From Paenibacillus paridis (lineage in GTDB: Bacteria; Bacillota; Bacilli; Paenibacillales; Paenibacillaceae), in assembly GCF_006345825.1 (NCBI RefSeq), contig NZ_VCIX01000091.1, positions 441,564 through 505,563 of the forward strand: DNA of 64,000 nt. The letters run 5' to 3'. The notes under the pieces were generated by a model. The model ran no database searches and was not told the DNA's origin. It saw nothing but the letters and a program-made list of their open reading frames with translations. Numbering within the stretch: position 1 is the first letter of the stretch; each line of letters begins with the position of its first letter. This document shows positions 1-8,100 of the stretch, piece after piece. The position numbers and the translations under genes are program-made.

Positions 1-1053
1 TGTAGTTGTAGGTGTAGGCGTTGGGCAAGCCTCTCCCTCGCTTACTAGAGTAAGCTCCTTCGCATTGCTCCAGTATACATTCAAGGTGTTGGAACCTGGA
101 ACAGCATTTGTTGTAATGGTGACGGAGGCTTTCGCAGGTATGCTGCCTGCGCCTATTTGGGTGGTATTCGGAATTTGCCAAGTATACGGAACGTCAATGT
201 TGCTTTCGTTGCTTACAATCCAAGTTCGAGCTATATTCGGATCTGCAGAGCAAGCGTTAGCTAGTTTTAGCTTAGGCGTGTTAATCACGATTTTGAGTGC
301 GGATGAATCCACTGTAACTGGTATCCGTTCCTCTACGTTTAAGTCGGTAGTGAAGCCGTCTAGAGTGAGCTCCTTCAGCGTATAAGTACCAATAGGAAGA
401 TTATTAAATTGCAAAACGCCATTGCTTCCCGTAACTCCGCTTTGGACGAACTTGCCGTCTTTCCAAAGTTCAAAGGTAATGCCTGCATGCGGCGCGCCTT
501 CTACATTGTTTAAATGTTTGTTAATTACTATGTTACCTGTGCAGGTATTCTGAAGCTTCAGCTTCCATGCTTTAATCTTATCCCCATGTGCGCCAGTGCC
601 TAGGTTAATGAGCAGCAATCCGCTGTAAATATCCAATTGATAAGGAAGGCACTTGGGAATATTAATGGTGACGGTATGGGTTCCGGCCTTTGAATAAACA
701 ATAGACTGACCGTCAAAATGAGTTTGCTTGTTATAAGGGATGGTTAGATCATTAGGGCCGGCGATCCAATCGGGTGCGGCTTCATAGGAAGAGAAGCTGA
801 CTCTTACGCAGTCTTGTGTGGTTTGAAAGGTTGCTGTTGCGGTACCGTCGCCATTGACTACGATATTGGAATGGTTTGCAATAACAAAATCGCGGTTGGA
901 AGAGTACTCGGGACAGCTGTTTTCTATGGGAGGTTCGGTACCGGCAGATCCGCCGGTATTTAAAGCTTCTGCTGTGGCGAGAGATCCGAGCGCCAATGAA
1001 AACAATAATAGAAATGCCAAGCTTAATGAAATCCGCTTTTTAAAATCACGCAT
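1..1053 (-). CDS. Secreted SpaA/Cna-B-type surface protein (3' end outside window)
   Basis: Read on the minus strand, an open frame of 351 codons starts at ATG 1053-1051 and runs off the window start. A ribosome site (AAGAGGAGA) lies just upstream. The N-terminus has a lysine/arginine head and a hydrophobic stretch ending near ATAEA, a clear signal peptide (about residues 1-29). Around residues 185-255 there is a prealbumin-like SpaA/Cna-B module: NIVINKHLNN, then GITFELWKDGKFV, then LPIGTYTLKEL. The visible end is a TPTPTT stretch, the sort of linker that precedes more modules or a wall anchor. Likely an exported surface or matrix protein; ligand unknown. The DNA is less GC-rich than the neighbouring comFA. 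Anchor type cannot be judged because the C-terminus is missing. Confidence 0.8.
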   Translation of the reverse strand, partial: MRDFKKRISLSLAFLLLFSLALGSLATAEALNTGGSAGTEPPIENSCPEYSSNRDFVIANHSNIVVNGDGTATATFQTTQDCVRVSFSSYEAAPDWIAGPNDLTIPYNKQTHFDGQSIVYSKAGTHTVTINIPKCLPYQLDIYSGLLLINLGTGAHGDKIKAWKLKLQNTCTGNIVINKHLNNVEGAPHAGITFELWKDGKFVQSGVTGSNGVLQFNNLPIGTYTLKELTLDGFTTDLNVEERIPVTVDSSALKIVINTPKLKLANACSADPNIARTWIVSNESNIDVPYTWQIPNTTQIGAGSIPAKASVTITTNAVPGSNTLNVYWSNAKELTLVSEGEACPTPTPTTT

Positions 1054-1418
1054 GATACACTCTCCTCTTAGATTAGGTGTGTGGTTCTAAGAGGGCCGGT
1101 TACACTACTCGCTCCATATAATCCAAGTGTCCAAATTGCAGATTATATATCATCGCTTCCCTAGCTGTTCAAGATGTTTGATGTCCACCTTCTCCCCGTC
1201 CTATCTGCTCGCAAACGTACGGATTGCAAGGATGTAGTAAGATGATAACATATATTGTAAATTGCTCAAGGGTGTTTCTTTGTCGTAATTTGACTATTAA
1301 TTTTAAATCTATGCGGGCATTCCCGAGTGTATTCTGCACATTTTGTCGTCTTGTCCACGGATAGCGTAACCGATGGGCTCTTTGCGGCATATAGTGTCAC
1401 AAAGAGGAGGTGGCCGCT
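1054..1418. other. Divergent intergenic region
   Basis: About 365 bases between the start of the minus-strand surface protein and the plus-strand membrane protein. A plausible minus-strand promoter is annotated separately. The remainder (about 1173-1400) contains no convincing coding frame, tRNA or strong terminator; a TTGACT at about 1281 lacks a good -10 at the right distance. Confidence 0.5.
1144..1172 (-). promoter_or_regulatory. Possible sigma-A promoter for the surface protein
   Basis: Minus-strand TTGAAC (1172-1167), 17-base spacer and TATATA (1149-1144). Transcription would start about 85 bases before the ATG. Only two-box similarity supports it. Confidence 0.4.
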
Positions 1419-1880
1419 ATGTTTGAGCTTCTGATTTTAGTCATCGGCTGCTATGTTCTGGCTGCATTGTCGGTGCATCTGGCTTATCGCATCTGGCGGA
1501 AAAAACAGCAAAGCAGCAAGCATTATGTGTTGATTGCCAACGTTAGCCATAAAAATATCGAATGGCATGCACGCTCGTTGTTTTCTTTTTCGAAGCGGAT
1601 GGGCCGGAATGTTCGTTTAACCATCTTGGATCGGGGAGTCACGGAGGAAACGCGCGCGATCGTTGAACGCCTGGCGAGGGGCGGCAGAGAGGTCAATGTA
1701 CATCAAGAGGAGCTAATACCGGAGGCGACGAAGAAGGATGGTAAGCGCTCTCACACAGCAGAGGTAGACGGGACGCAGCTGCTGTGGATGCTTCAGGCTG
1801 AAGGCATTGTGTCGCAGGCAGACCATGCGGTGCTCGTTGATTTGCAAAATCCAACGGATTTGTCGAAGATGCCATTTTAA
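1419..1880 (+). CDS. Small single-pass membrane protein, function unknown
   Basis: A 153-residue protein starting at ATG 1419, which sits 8 bases after AGGAGG (1405-1410). A GTG nine bases earlier overlaps the ribosome site and is less likely. Residues about 3-25 form one hydrophobic membrane segment, followed by a basic stop-transfer patch (RIWRKKQQ) and a soluble, mixed-charge cytoplasmic domain of about 120 residues. I do not recognise the family and see no catalytic motif. It is followed by its own terminator and stands alone upstream of comFA. Confidence 0.75.
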   Translation: MFELLILVIGCYVLAALSVHLAYRIWRKKQQSSKHYVLIANVSHKNIEWHARSLFSFSKRMGRNVRLTILDRGVTEETRAIVERLARGGREVNVHQEELIPEATKKDGKRSHTAEVDGTQLLWMLQAEGIVSQADHAVLVDLQNPTDLSKMPF

Positions 1881-1912
1881 GATATAATTTTGGTAATTCA
1901 ATATTCAGGGTG

Positions 1913-1958
1913 AGGCACACTCCATAACGCAGGCTGCGTTGTTGGGTGTGTCTTTTTT
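1913..1958 (+). terminator. Rho-independent terminator
   Basis: Long imperfect stem (GGCACACTCCATAACGCA against TGCGTTGTTGGGTGTGT) followed by TTTTTT, 33 bases after the membrane-protein stop. Confidence 0.75.
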
Positions 1959-2064
1959 GTTTGGGATCGAACCAAAAAAGTGTCACCCTCGCTGTCCTTC
2001 GCGGTTATGGCAAGAGCTCCAATTAACATGCTGGTGTTGAAATGCTGAAGGGGAGTGAGCGTAC

Positions 2065-4173
2065 ATGAAGGCTCAAGTGTATATCGTGGAGTTGGGCGGG
2101 GAATGGGAAGCTCGGCTGACGATTAATTCGGAGGTAGACAAGCATTACTGGCTAGTAGGGAGCTACGGGCATTATGGAAATTTGAATGGCAAGCTTGCCG
2201 GTACCGGTTGGTTGATGAAAGAGGAGCTCCCGCTTGGCGATGCCTGTCGCGTTGTTGAGCTTTGGGGCACGGCTAGCAAGAGGAGTAGGGAGAACGAACA
2301 AGGCAGCAGACCTGCTTATGCTGGAGACAAAGGTCTACTCCAAGCCATTAGGCTGTTGCTGGCTTGCTCCGAGGAAGCTAGACGAGAGGCGGCTAACGTT
2401 GTCGAAACCACTAACCAAAGGTGGTGGCAGCGAAGTGGGCCGCGCTTGCGTGAATTGGAGACGAGTAAGGAGAGCTTGCTGTCGTTAGGCGAATTGTGGT
2501 TGACTCAGGGGCATAAGGCTAGAGGCGGGAGTAGGAGAGAGGATCAGTTGGCAGGTCATATGCCAGGAGGGATGAGGGCAAATCGAGAGGAAGCGGGAGA
2601 CCAGCAGTTCGATAGAGGGCTTGAGGAGCTTGCGGCATGGACGCTGCTTGCCGCAGATGTGATGCAGGGACGTGCGCTATTGCGAAGCGAGGCGCACGCC
2701 CTGCTCCTCAGGGCGGCCGGTCCCGGCGCCGCGGCAGGCTGGAGCGGAGTGCTCCAGCTGGCCGCGCTGCTCGGGCGGGTCCGCCTTGGCGGATCGGTCG
2801 CCGCCGGTGCTGGCGGGCGACCGGACGCTTGGAGGCGCCGCAGGCGCGAGCGCAGGTGCCAGCGCTGCGGGAGCGGTGAGGCGCTGCTGCACCGCACGGC
2901 ATGTGCCGCGTGCGGGCGGGAGTGCGCCTATTGTACGGCGTGCATTGGGATGGGGCGGAGCCGGGAGTGCGAGCTGCTCGTGACCGGGCAGCGCAGCTTG
3001 CAAGTAGAGAGCCGTCCGCCGGTGCTTCAGTCTTCAGTAGAGCAGCGTCTAGTCAAATGGGGGCTTAGCCCAGCGCAGAGCGCTGCGGCGGCGAAGGCAC
3101 TAAACTTTGTGGAAGAACAGGCTCCGAAACCCGTGCAAACCAACTGGGATGAGGCTTCAGTAGCAAGGGATTTTCTGCTATGGGCGGTTACGGGAGCGGG
3201 AAAGACGGAAATGATATTTCCGCTGGTGGAATCGGTGCTGCTCCGGGGCGGAAGGGCGCTCATTGCTACGCCGCGCCGCGATGTTGTCATTGAGTTGGAC
3301 CCGCGGATCCGAAAAGCTTTTCCAGATGCTTCAGTCGTTACCCTTTACGGCGGCAGCGAACAGCGCTGGGAGAGCGGGGATATTACGCTTGCTACCACTC
3401 ATCAACTGCTTCGTTTTTACCGAGGCTTCGATTTGGTTATCGTAGATGAGCTCGACGCTTTTCCTTTTGTGGGAGACAAAATTCTTCATTACGCAGCGGA
3501 CAAGAGCTGCGCACCCGGGGCTGCAAGGCTGTTGCTGTCTGCCACGCCGCCAAGCGAGCTGCAGCGCGCGGCGCGGCGCGGCAAGCTCCAGCATGCGAGG
3601 GTACCGGTGCGGTATCATCGCCATCCGCTGCCCGTTCCGAAGTTATATCAAACGCCGACGGTTTTGCAAATGCTTCAGCAGCGGAAGTTGCCTGTCAAGC
3701 TGCAGGCGGCGATGCTGGGGTCCCTGAAACGCGGTGCCCAGCTGTTCGTTTTTGTGCAGAAAATTGCCCAGACCGAGCCAATGGCGGCTATGCTGCGCAA
3801 TCGATTACAGCACTCTTTTGTAGAGGCAACATCTTCGCAGGATGCAGAGCGTACGGACAAGGTGAAACGGTTTCGATCACGCGAAATCAGGGTGCTAGTT
3901 ACGACGACAATTCTAGAAAGAGGCGTCACCATTCCGAAGAGCGATGTCTATATCCTCGACGCAGATGGCGGTTTATTTGACGAGGCCTCCTTAGTCCAAA
4001 TGGCAGGTAGAGCGGGGCGCTCAGCGGATGATCCGTTCGGACAGGTGTATTTTTGCAGCCGAGAGCGCAACCGCGCACAGCTCTCAGCCGTGCGACACAT
4101 CCAAACAATGAACCGCATGGCTCGCAAGCAGGGCTTCCTGCTCCCCACAAGCAAAGGAGGCTCGGCCAAATGA
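2065..4173 (+). CDS. comFA: ComFA, late-competence DNA helicase (long N-terminus)
   Basis: An ATP-driven helicase-like motor that helps bring single-stranded DNA into the cell during transformation, acting at the inner face of the membrane with ComEC and ComFC. The 702-residue product has a four-cysteine-type zinc finger around residues 265-295 (CQRCGSG, CAACGRECAYC), Walker A AVTGAGKTE near residue 373, the Walker B variant DELDAF near 460, SATPP (motif III) and an SF2 helicase C-terminal half ending with QMAGRAGR. ATG 2065 follows GGGGAG with a 9-base gap. Family members such as B. subtilis ComFA are near 460 residues, so about 240 N-terminal residues are extra. The stretch 2640-2970 is strikingly GC-rich. 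The stop overlaps the next start (ATGA), so comFA-comFC are translationally coupled. Confidence 0.9.
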   Translation: MKAQVYIVELGGEWEARLTINSEVDKHYWLVGSYGHYGNLNGKLAGTGWLMKEELPLGDACRVVELWGTASKRSRENEQGSRPAYAGDKGLLQAIRLLLACSEEARREAANVVETTNQRWWQRSGPRLRELETSKESLLSLGELWLTQGHKARGGSRREDQLAGHMPGGMRANREEAGDQQFDRGLEELAAWTLLAADVMQGRALLRSEAHALLLRAAGPGAAAGWSGVLQLAALLGRVRLGGSVAAGAGGRPDAWRRRRRERRCQRCGSGEALLHRTACAACGRECAYCTACIGMGRSRECELLVTGQRSLQVESRPPVLQSSVEQRLVKWGLSPAQSAAAAKALNFVEEQAPKPVQTNWDEASVARDFLLWAVTGAGKTEMIFPLVESVLLRGGRALIATPRRDVVIELDPRIRKAFPDASVVTLYGGSEQRWESGDITLATTHQLLRFYRGFDLVIVDELDAFPFVGDKILHYAADKSCAPGAARLLLSATPPSELQRAARRGKLQHARVPVRYHRHPLPVPKLYQTPTVLQMLQQRKLPVKLQAAMLGSLKRGAQLFVFVQKIAQTEPMAAMLRNRLQHSFVEATSSQDAERTDKVKRFRSREIRVLVTTTILERGVTIPKSDVYILDADGGLFDEASLVQMAGRAGRSADDPFGQVYFCSRERNRAQLSAVRHIQTMNRMARKQGFLLPTSKGGSAK

Positions 4174-5060
4174 AGGCCTCGCCTCTCAGCTGGCTCCAGC
4201 GCCTTCCGGCCGCATTCGCCACAGCCGCGCAGCTGCTCGCTCCACGATCAGCGGTTTGCCTGCTATGCGGCAAACCGCATGATTCGGCCCGCAGCGCGGC
4301 CACTGCGGGCCAAGCGAAGCTGACTTTCCAGCTTCGGCAGTCCCTTTGTGGAGCGTGCCTCTCCGCAATCCCCTGGCTTACCCGCATCGCGTGCAGTCGC
4401 TGCGGGCGAGGCATCCCTTGCGATGACTGCATTCGCAGTCCGCAGCGTACGTTCGTATGCAACCGCAGCGCGGTTCGCTATAACCCAGCTATGAAGGCGA
4501 TGCTCGCTCTTTATAAATATCGTGGAAACGAGCAATTAGCGCCGTTGCTAGGCGATATGCTGTTTCCGGTTTTTGAAGCTATGACCGCTGAATTGCCCCT
4601 AGAAGTTAGTACCGCGGCAAAAAGAAAAGCTGCCATGAGAAACCCCGCCGACTACTGGGATGCCATCACGTATGTGCCAGTAAGCACAGAGCGGGCAAGA
4701 GAGCGGGGTTTTAATCAAGCGGAGCAGCTGGCGAGCCACTTGGCTGCGCATTACCGTCTGCCTCTTGTACATGTGCTGCTGCGGGCCAGACACTCCGAGA
4801 AGCAAAGCTTCAAGTCGCGCTCGGAGAGAATGCGGGATACGAAAGCTCTTTTTAGCTTCAATGAGGTGGGGCTTAATACGATTCGAATATTGTCTTCCGC
4901 TTCTTCGGAAAAGTCGCATAAAGTTAGCGAATTCATAAGAATCCTGCTAATTGACGATATATATACAACAGGAAGCACGGCAGAGGCTTGCGCCCAGGTA
5001 TTAAAACAACAAGCACAAGCTCCTCTGGAGATCTATGTATTAACATGGGCTCGCTCCTAA
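4170..5060 (+). CDS. comFC: ComFC, phosphoribosyltransferase-like competence protein
   Basis: Competence protein of the ComF/GntX family, thought to act with ComFA in DNA uptake. The 296-residue product has an N-terminal cysteine cluster typical of the family (CLLCGKPH, LCGACL, CSRCGRG, CDDC, about residues 30-90) and a C-terminal phosphoribosyltransferase fold with the PRPP-binding signature LLIDDIYTTGSTAEA near residue 265. ATG 4170 shares bases with the comFA TGA and has AAAGGAGG 9 bases upstream; longer in-frame extensions lie within comFA and are not credible. comFB, present between comFA and comFC in B. subtilis, is absent. Confidence 0.9.
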   Translation: MKASPLSWLQRLPAAFATAAQLLAPRSAVCLLCGKPHDSARSAATAGQAKLTFQLRQSLCGACLSAIPWLTRIACSRCGRGIPCDDCIRSPQRTFVCNRSAVRYNPAMKAMLALYKYRGNEQLAPLLGDMLFPVFEAMTAELPLEVSTAAKRKAAMRNPADYWDAITYVPVSTERARERGFNQAEQLASHLAAHYRLPLVHVLLRARHSEKQSFKSRSERMRDTKALFSFNEVGLNTIRILSSASSEKSHKVSEFIRILLIDDIYTTGSTAEACAQVLKQQAQAPLEIYVLTWARS

Positions 5061-5173
5061 CGCATTGATGATGTAGAAGATGTTTAGATAGATAGGTAGT
5101 GAAAAAGTTAACACTATCGATTAGAATGGAAATAACAGATTATTAGATTGAACGAAAAAGGGGGCTCAGCGCG

Positions 5174-5590
5174 ATGAATTTAGACAATTGTCCTCGCTGC
5201 GGAAAGCTATTTGCCAAAAATTTTAGAGATGTGTGTCCTACATGTATACGTGACATTGATAAAGAGTACGAGCTTTGCGCAAACTACTTACGTGAATTCA
5301 AGGGTTCGATTATTACTGAGGTTTCTGATGCTACCGGCGTATCTATCAAGCAGATTACTAAATTCATCCGCGAAGGCCGGATTTCCATTATGAACGCTCC
5401 TAATATGTCTTATCCTTGTGAATCCTGTGGCTCGCTCATCCGCGAGCACAACCTTTGCGATAACTGCCGTCATCGTATTGAGAAGGATAAGAAACACATG
5501 TTTGATGATTTAGCAAGAAAAGAGCAGCTAAGAGGTTTCGATAAAGCAACTGGCGTATACAAAGGACTCGAAAGATACAAGGATAAATAA
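5174..5590 (+). CDS. yvyF: YvyF-type flagellar operon protein (TIGR03826)
   Basis: A 138-residue protein with two zinc-ribbon cysteine pairs: CPRCGKL...CPTC at the N-terminus and CESCGSL...CDNC at about 80-100. A helix-turn-helix-like segment lies between (ATGVSIKQITKFIREGRI). This is the pattern of the YvyF family that precedes flgM in Bacillus-type genomes and is proposed to regulate flagellar genes. The start is fixed by AAAGGGGGCT upstream of ATG 5174. It follows comFC by 113 bases, and its transcript would end at the hairpin 5638-5673. Confidence 0.85.
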   Translation: MNLDNCPRCGKLFAKNFRDVCPTCIRDIDKEYELCANYLREFKGSIITEVSDATGVSIKQITKFIREGRISIMNAPNMSYPCESCGSLIREHNLCDNCRHRIEKDKKHMFDDLARKEQLRGFDKATGVYKGLERYKDK

Positions 5591-5619
5591 TTGATTTCTT
5601 GCTAATATTCTATTGACTA

Positions 5620-5647
5620 TAAAAAATCACTTGACTGAAGCCGATAA
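5620..5647 (+). promoter_or_regulatory. Sigma-D promoter of the flgM operon
   Basis: TAAA (5620-5623), a 16-base gap and GCCGATAA (5640-5647) match the flagellar sigma-D consensus (TAAA, 14-16 bases, GCCGATAT) with one mismatch. It stands 55 bases before flgM, the expected place for the late flagellar operon. The -10 box is also the left arm of the hairpin annotated next. Confidence 0.85.
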
Positions 5648-5673
5648 TACTTGTAAAGGTAATCGGCTTTTTT
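5638..5673 (+). terminator. Terminator of comFC/yvyF overlapping the flgM promoter
   Basis: Stem AAGCCGAT / ATCGGCTT with a 16-base loop followed by six T. The left arm contains the sigma-D -10 box, so a transcript started there would lack the left arm and escape termination, while read-through from yvyF would form it. Confidence 0.65.
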
Positions 5674-5701
5674 AGTTCTTGTAAATAATGAGGTGGATAA
5701 A

Positions 5702-5980
5702 ATGAAAATAAATGAGACGAATCAGATAAACAGGTTAAATTCTTACCAGAAGCAAAATGAAGCGCGCGTCAGCGGAACGAGCAAGGCTCGTCAGAAGGAC
5801 GAGGTCCAAATATCCGCAGCCGCCAAAGAAATGCTTACAACGAGTCAAATGACTAGTGCGGAGAGAACTCAGCAAATCGAGCAGCTTAAAAGCTCGGTAG
5901 CATCGGGTACCTATCATGTAGAAGCTGGCAAGATTGCCGAGAAGCTTCTTCCGTATCTTAAAAACAACCAATCGGAATAG
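5702..5980 (+). CDS. flgM: FlgM, anti-sigma-D factor
   Basis: FlgM binds and inactivates sigma-D until the hook-basal body is complete. The 92-residue protein is Q/K/S/T-rich, with the family's disordered N-terminal half and a C-terminal helical region (QIEQLKSSVASGTYHVE, then IAEKLLPYL) that contacts sigma. ATG 5702 is chosen because it is 5 bases after AGGTGG; an in-frame GTG nine bases earlier lies within that site. It is the first gene of flgM-flgN-flgK-flgL-fliW-csrA and is driven by sigma-D, giving negative feedback. Confidence 0.88.
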   Translation: MKINETNQINRLNSYQKQNEARVSGTSKARQKDEVQISAAAKEMLTTSQMTSAERTQQIEQLKSSVASGTYHVEAGKIAEKLLPYLKNNQSE

Positions 5981-5996
5981 GAACGGGTGAAGCGGC

Positions 5997-6494
5997 ATGT
6001 CTATCTCCCATATTGTGGCGACACTTGAGCAGCAGCTTAAGCTGTATGAGCAGCTTCTTGAGCTGGAAGTGAGTAAGAAAGCGCTTATTATGCAAAATAG
6101 TATCGTCCAGCTGAATAGTGTCACACAGAAAGAAAAACTGTTGACTGCTCAGGCTGAGAGTCTGGAGCAAAGCAGAATTTTAATGACCGCCCGCTATTTC
6201 ATTGACAATGGTTTTCGGAACCGCAGTGGAATATTATCGGATTTAGTTAAGTTAGTCAGTAACGCGGAAGATAAACAACATCTTATGCACCTGCATGAGA
6301 CTTTAACGAAAGTGCTTAAGGAATTGAAGCATGTCAACGATTTAAATCAGCAGCTAGTTAAGCAATCACTTGATTTCATAAATTTCTCAATTGACTTAAT
6401 GGTCGAAGATCCCAATGAAGAACTCGTTTATCAGCATCCAATGAAACAGCTATCGGGAAATCGTAGTAATCGAATATTTGATAACAGAGCATAA
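5997..6494 (+). CDS. flgN: FlgN, chaperone for hook-filament junction proteins
   Basis: A 165-residue, almost entirely helical cytoplasmic protein (heptad-rich: TLEQQLKLYEQLLELEV) of the FlgN family, which protects FlgK and FlgL before export. A ribosome site is weak (GGGTGAAG) before ATG 5997. It lies 16 bases after flgM and 15 before flgK, its client, as in other Firmicutes. Confidence 0.85.
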   Translation: MSISHIVATLEQQLKLYEQLLELEVSKKALIMQNSIVQLNSVTQKEKLLTAQAESLEQSRILMTARYFIDNGFRNRSGILSDLVKLVSNAEDKQHLMHLHETLTKVLKELKHVNDLNQQLVKQSLDFINFSIDLMVEDPNEELVYQHPMKQLSGNRSNRIFDNRA

Positions 6495-6509
6495 TTAGGA
6501 GGGAAAACG

Positions 6510-8039
6510 GTGACCTCAACGTTTCATTCACTAGAAACATCAAAGCGAAGCTTAATTACCCAGCAAGTTGCTTTAAACACATTAAGCCATAATATCTCCA
6601 ATGCCAATACTGAAGGTTATACAAGGCAAAAGGTTACGATGGTAGCGACAAGACCAATTGAAGCCTATGGCATGTCTAAATCAACGGCTCCGGGACAATT
6701 GGGTACTGGTGTGGAGTACACTTCTATTACACGTATCCGTGATGCATTTTTGGATGAGCAGTATCGTAATCAATCAGACATATCAGGAAGTACGGAAATT
6801 CAAGCCGATACACTAAGTAAGCTTGAATCATTTGTGAATGAGCCTTCCAATACGAGTATCCGTACGGTTCTTTCACAATTTTGGAGCGCATGGTCTGATC
6901 TAAGCAAGGATCCCGAGAATGTAACAGCTCGTGAGATCTTAATCGAGAGGACGCAAGCGCTAACGGATACATTTAATGGTTTAAGCGGGCAGTTGGCAGA
7001 CCTCGATTCGGATATCAATACAACCATTAACACAACAGCTGCGACAGCTAATTCGATAACGAGTTCAATAGCGGCTCTTAATGACCAGATCAAAAAGATT
7101 GAAATGCTTGGCGATCACGCAAATGATTTACGCGATCAGCGTGATCTGCTTACGGATCAGCTATCTAAGCTTGTCAATATAAAGGTAACGGAAACTAATG
7201 ATGGTTACTCTATAACGATGGGCGGGGCTCCTCTTGTAGAAGGCGGGCAATCGAACGAACTGACCCCTGCTTCATTGGAGAATGCATACGCATCTGGAAC
7301 GTTAACAGGCGGAAAAATACACGGTATGTTTGTCTCGCTGGATAACGTAGAGGAATTTGTTAAACAGTTAGATACACTGGCTAACACGATCGCAAACGGT
7401 GAGTTTGAGGTAACGATTCCAGCAGGCTCGGTTCTTCCAGGGACGACAGTTCCAACGGCAGCAGAGCAGAAGATGATAGTAAAAGGTATAAATGGTTTGC
7501 ACAAGTTAGGATACACTTTATCTGATCCGGCAACTGCTGGTGGAGATATTTTCACGATAAAGGATGGCGCAACCACCATTACCGCTGCAAGCATTCAGTT
7601 AAATAAAGATATTGCAACGAACTCAAATAACATCGCATCTTCTATGCGGACAACGACTATTAATGGTGTTACAACCGTAATAGCAGGAAATAATAGTATG
7701 GCTTTGCTCATGTCACAGTTGTCGGATACAAAGTTTTCCTTCGACGAAACAGCATCTGGAGGTACTGTGAAGAGTGCTACTATTGGCGACTTCTATAGCG
7801 CTGTTGTAGGAGCACTCGGTGTGAAAAGCCAAGCTGCTACTCGTGAAAATGCGAATGCAGAAGCTCAGCTGGCTCAAGTGGATGGCAGCAGAATGTCGAT
7901 TAGCGGCGTGTCATTGGATGAGGAAATGTCAGACATGATCAAATATCAATATGCTTATACCGCCTCTGCACGTTTTATGACGGCTTTTGACGAAATGTTG
8001 GATAAATTGATTAACGGAACAGGAACGGTCGGCCGTTAA
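6510..8039 (+). CDS. flgK: FlgK, hook-filament junction protein 1
   Basis: Structural protein that joins hook to filament, exported by the flagellar type III system. The 509 residues show the conserved N-terminal rod motif (QVALNTLSHNISNANTEGYTRQ) and the C-terminal amphipathic helix (MIKYQYAYTASARFMTAFDE) that pack as D0/D1 coiled coils, with a variable middle. GTG 6510 is preceded by AGGAGGG with a 6-base gap. Length is close to the B. subtilis protein. Confidence 0.95.
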   Translation: MTSTFHSLETSKRSLITQQVALNTLSHNISNANTEGYTRQKVTMVATRPIEAYGMSKSTAPGQLGTGVEYTSITRIRDAFLDEQYRNQSDISGSTEIQADTLSKLESFVNEPSNTSIRTVLSQFWSAWSDLSKDPENVTAREILIERTQALTDTFNGLSGQLADLDSDINTTINTTAATANSITSSIAALNDQIKKIEMLGDHANDLRDQRDLLTDQLSKLVNIKVTETNDGYSITMGGAPLVEGGQSNELTPASLENAYASGTLTGGKIHGMFVSLDNVEEFVKQLDTLANTIANGEFEVTIPAGSVLPGTTVPTAAEQKMIVKGINGLHKLGYTLSDPATAGGDIFTIKDGATTITAASIQLNKDIATNSNNIASSMRTTTINGVTTVIAGNNSMALLMSQLSDTKFSFDETASGGTVKSATIGDFYSAVVGALGVKSQAATRENANAEAQLAQVDGSRMSISGVSLDEEMSDMIKYQYAYTASARFMTAFDEMLDKLINGTGTVGR

Positions 8040-8100
8040 TGATATTGAAAGCATTCAATAATGACCAGTTACAAACAGTTTAAAATAGGAGGTAACGGCA

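Noticed and set aside
65..1090. Plus-strand open frames in the first kilobase
   Set aside because: They have no ribosome sites, and the minus strand gives a continuous 351-codon frame with signal peptide, recognisable module and good ribosome site.
2556..3003. Several overlapping open frames on both strands inside comFA
   Set aside because: They reflect the GC-rich stretch of comFA; composition is Ala/Arg/Pro-heavy and none has a ribosome site or a recognisable domain.
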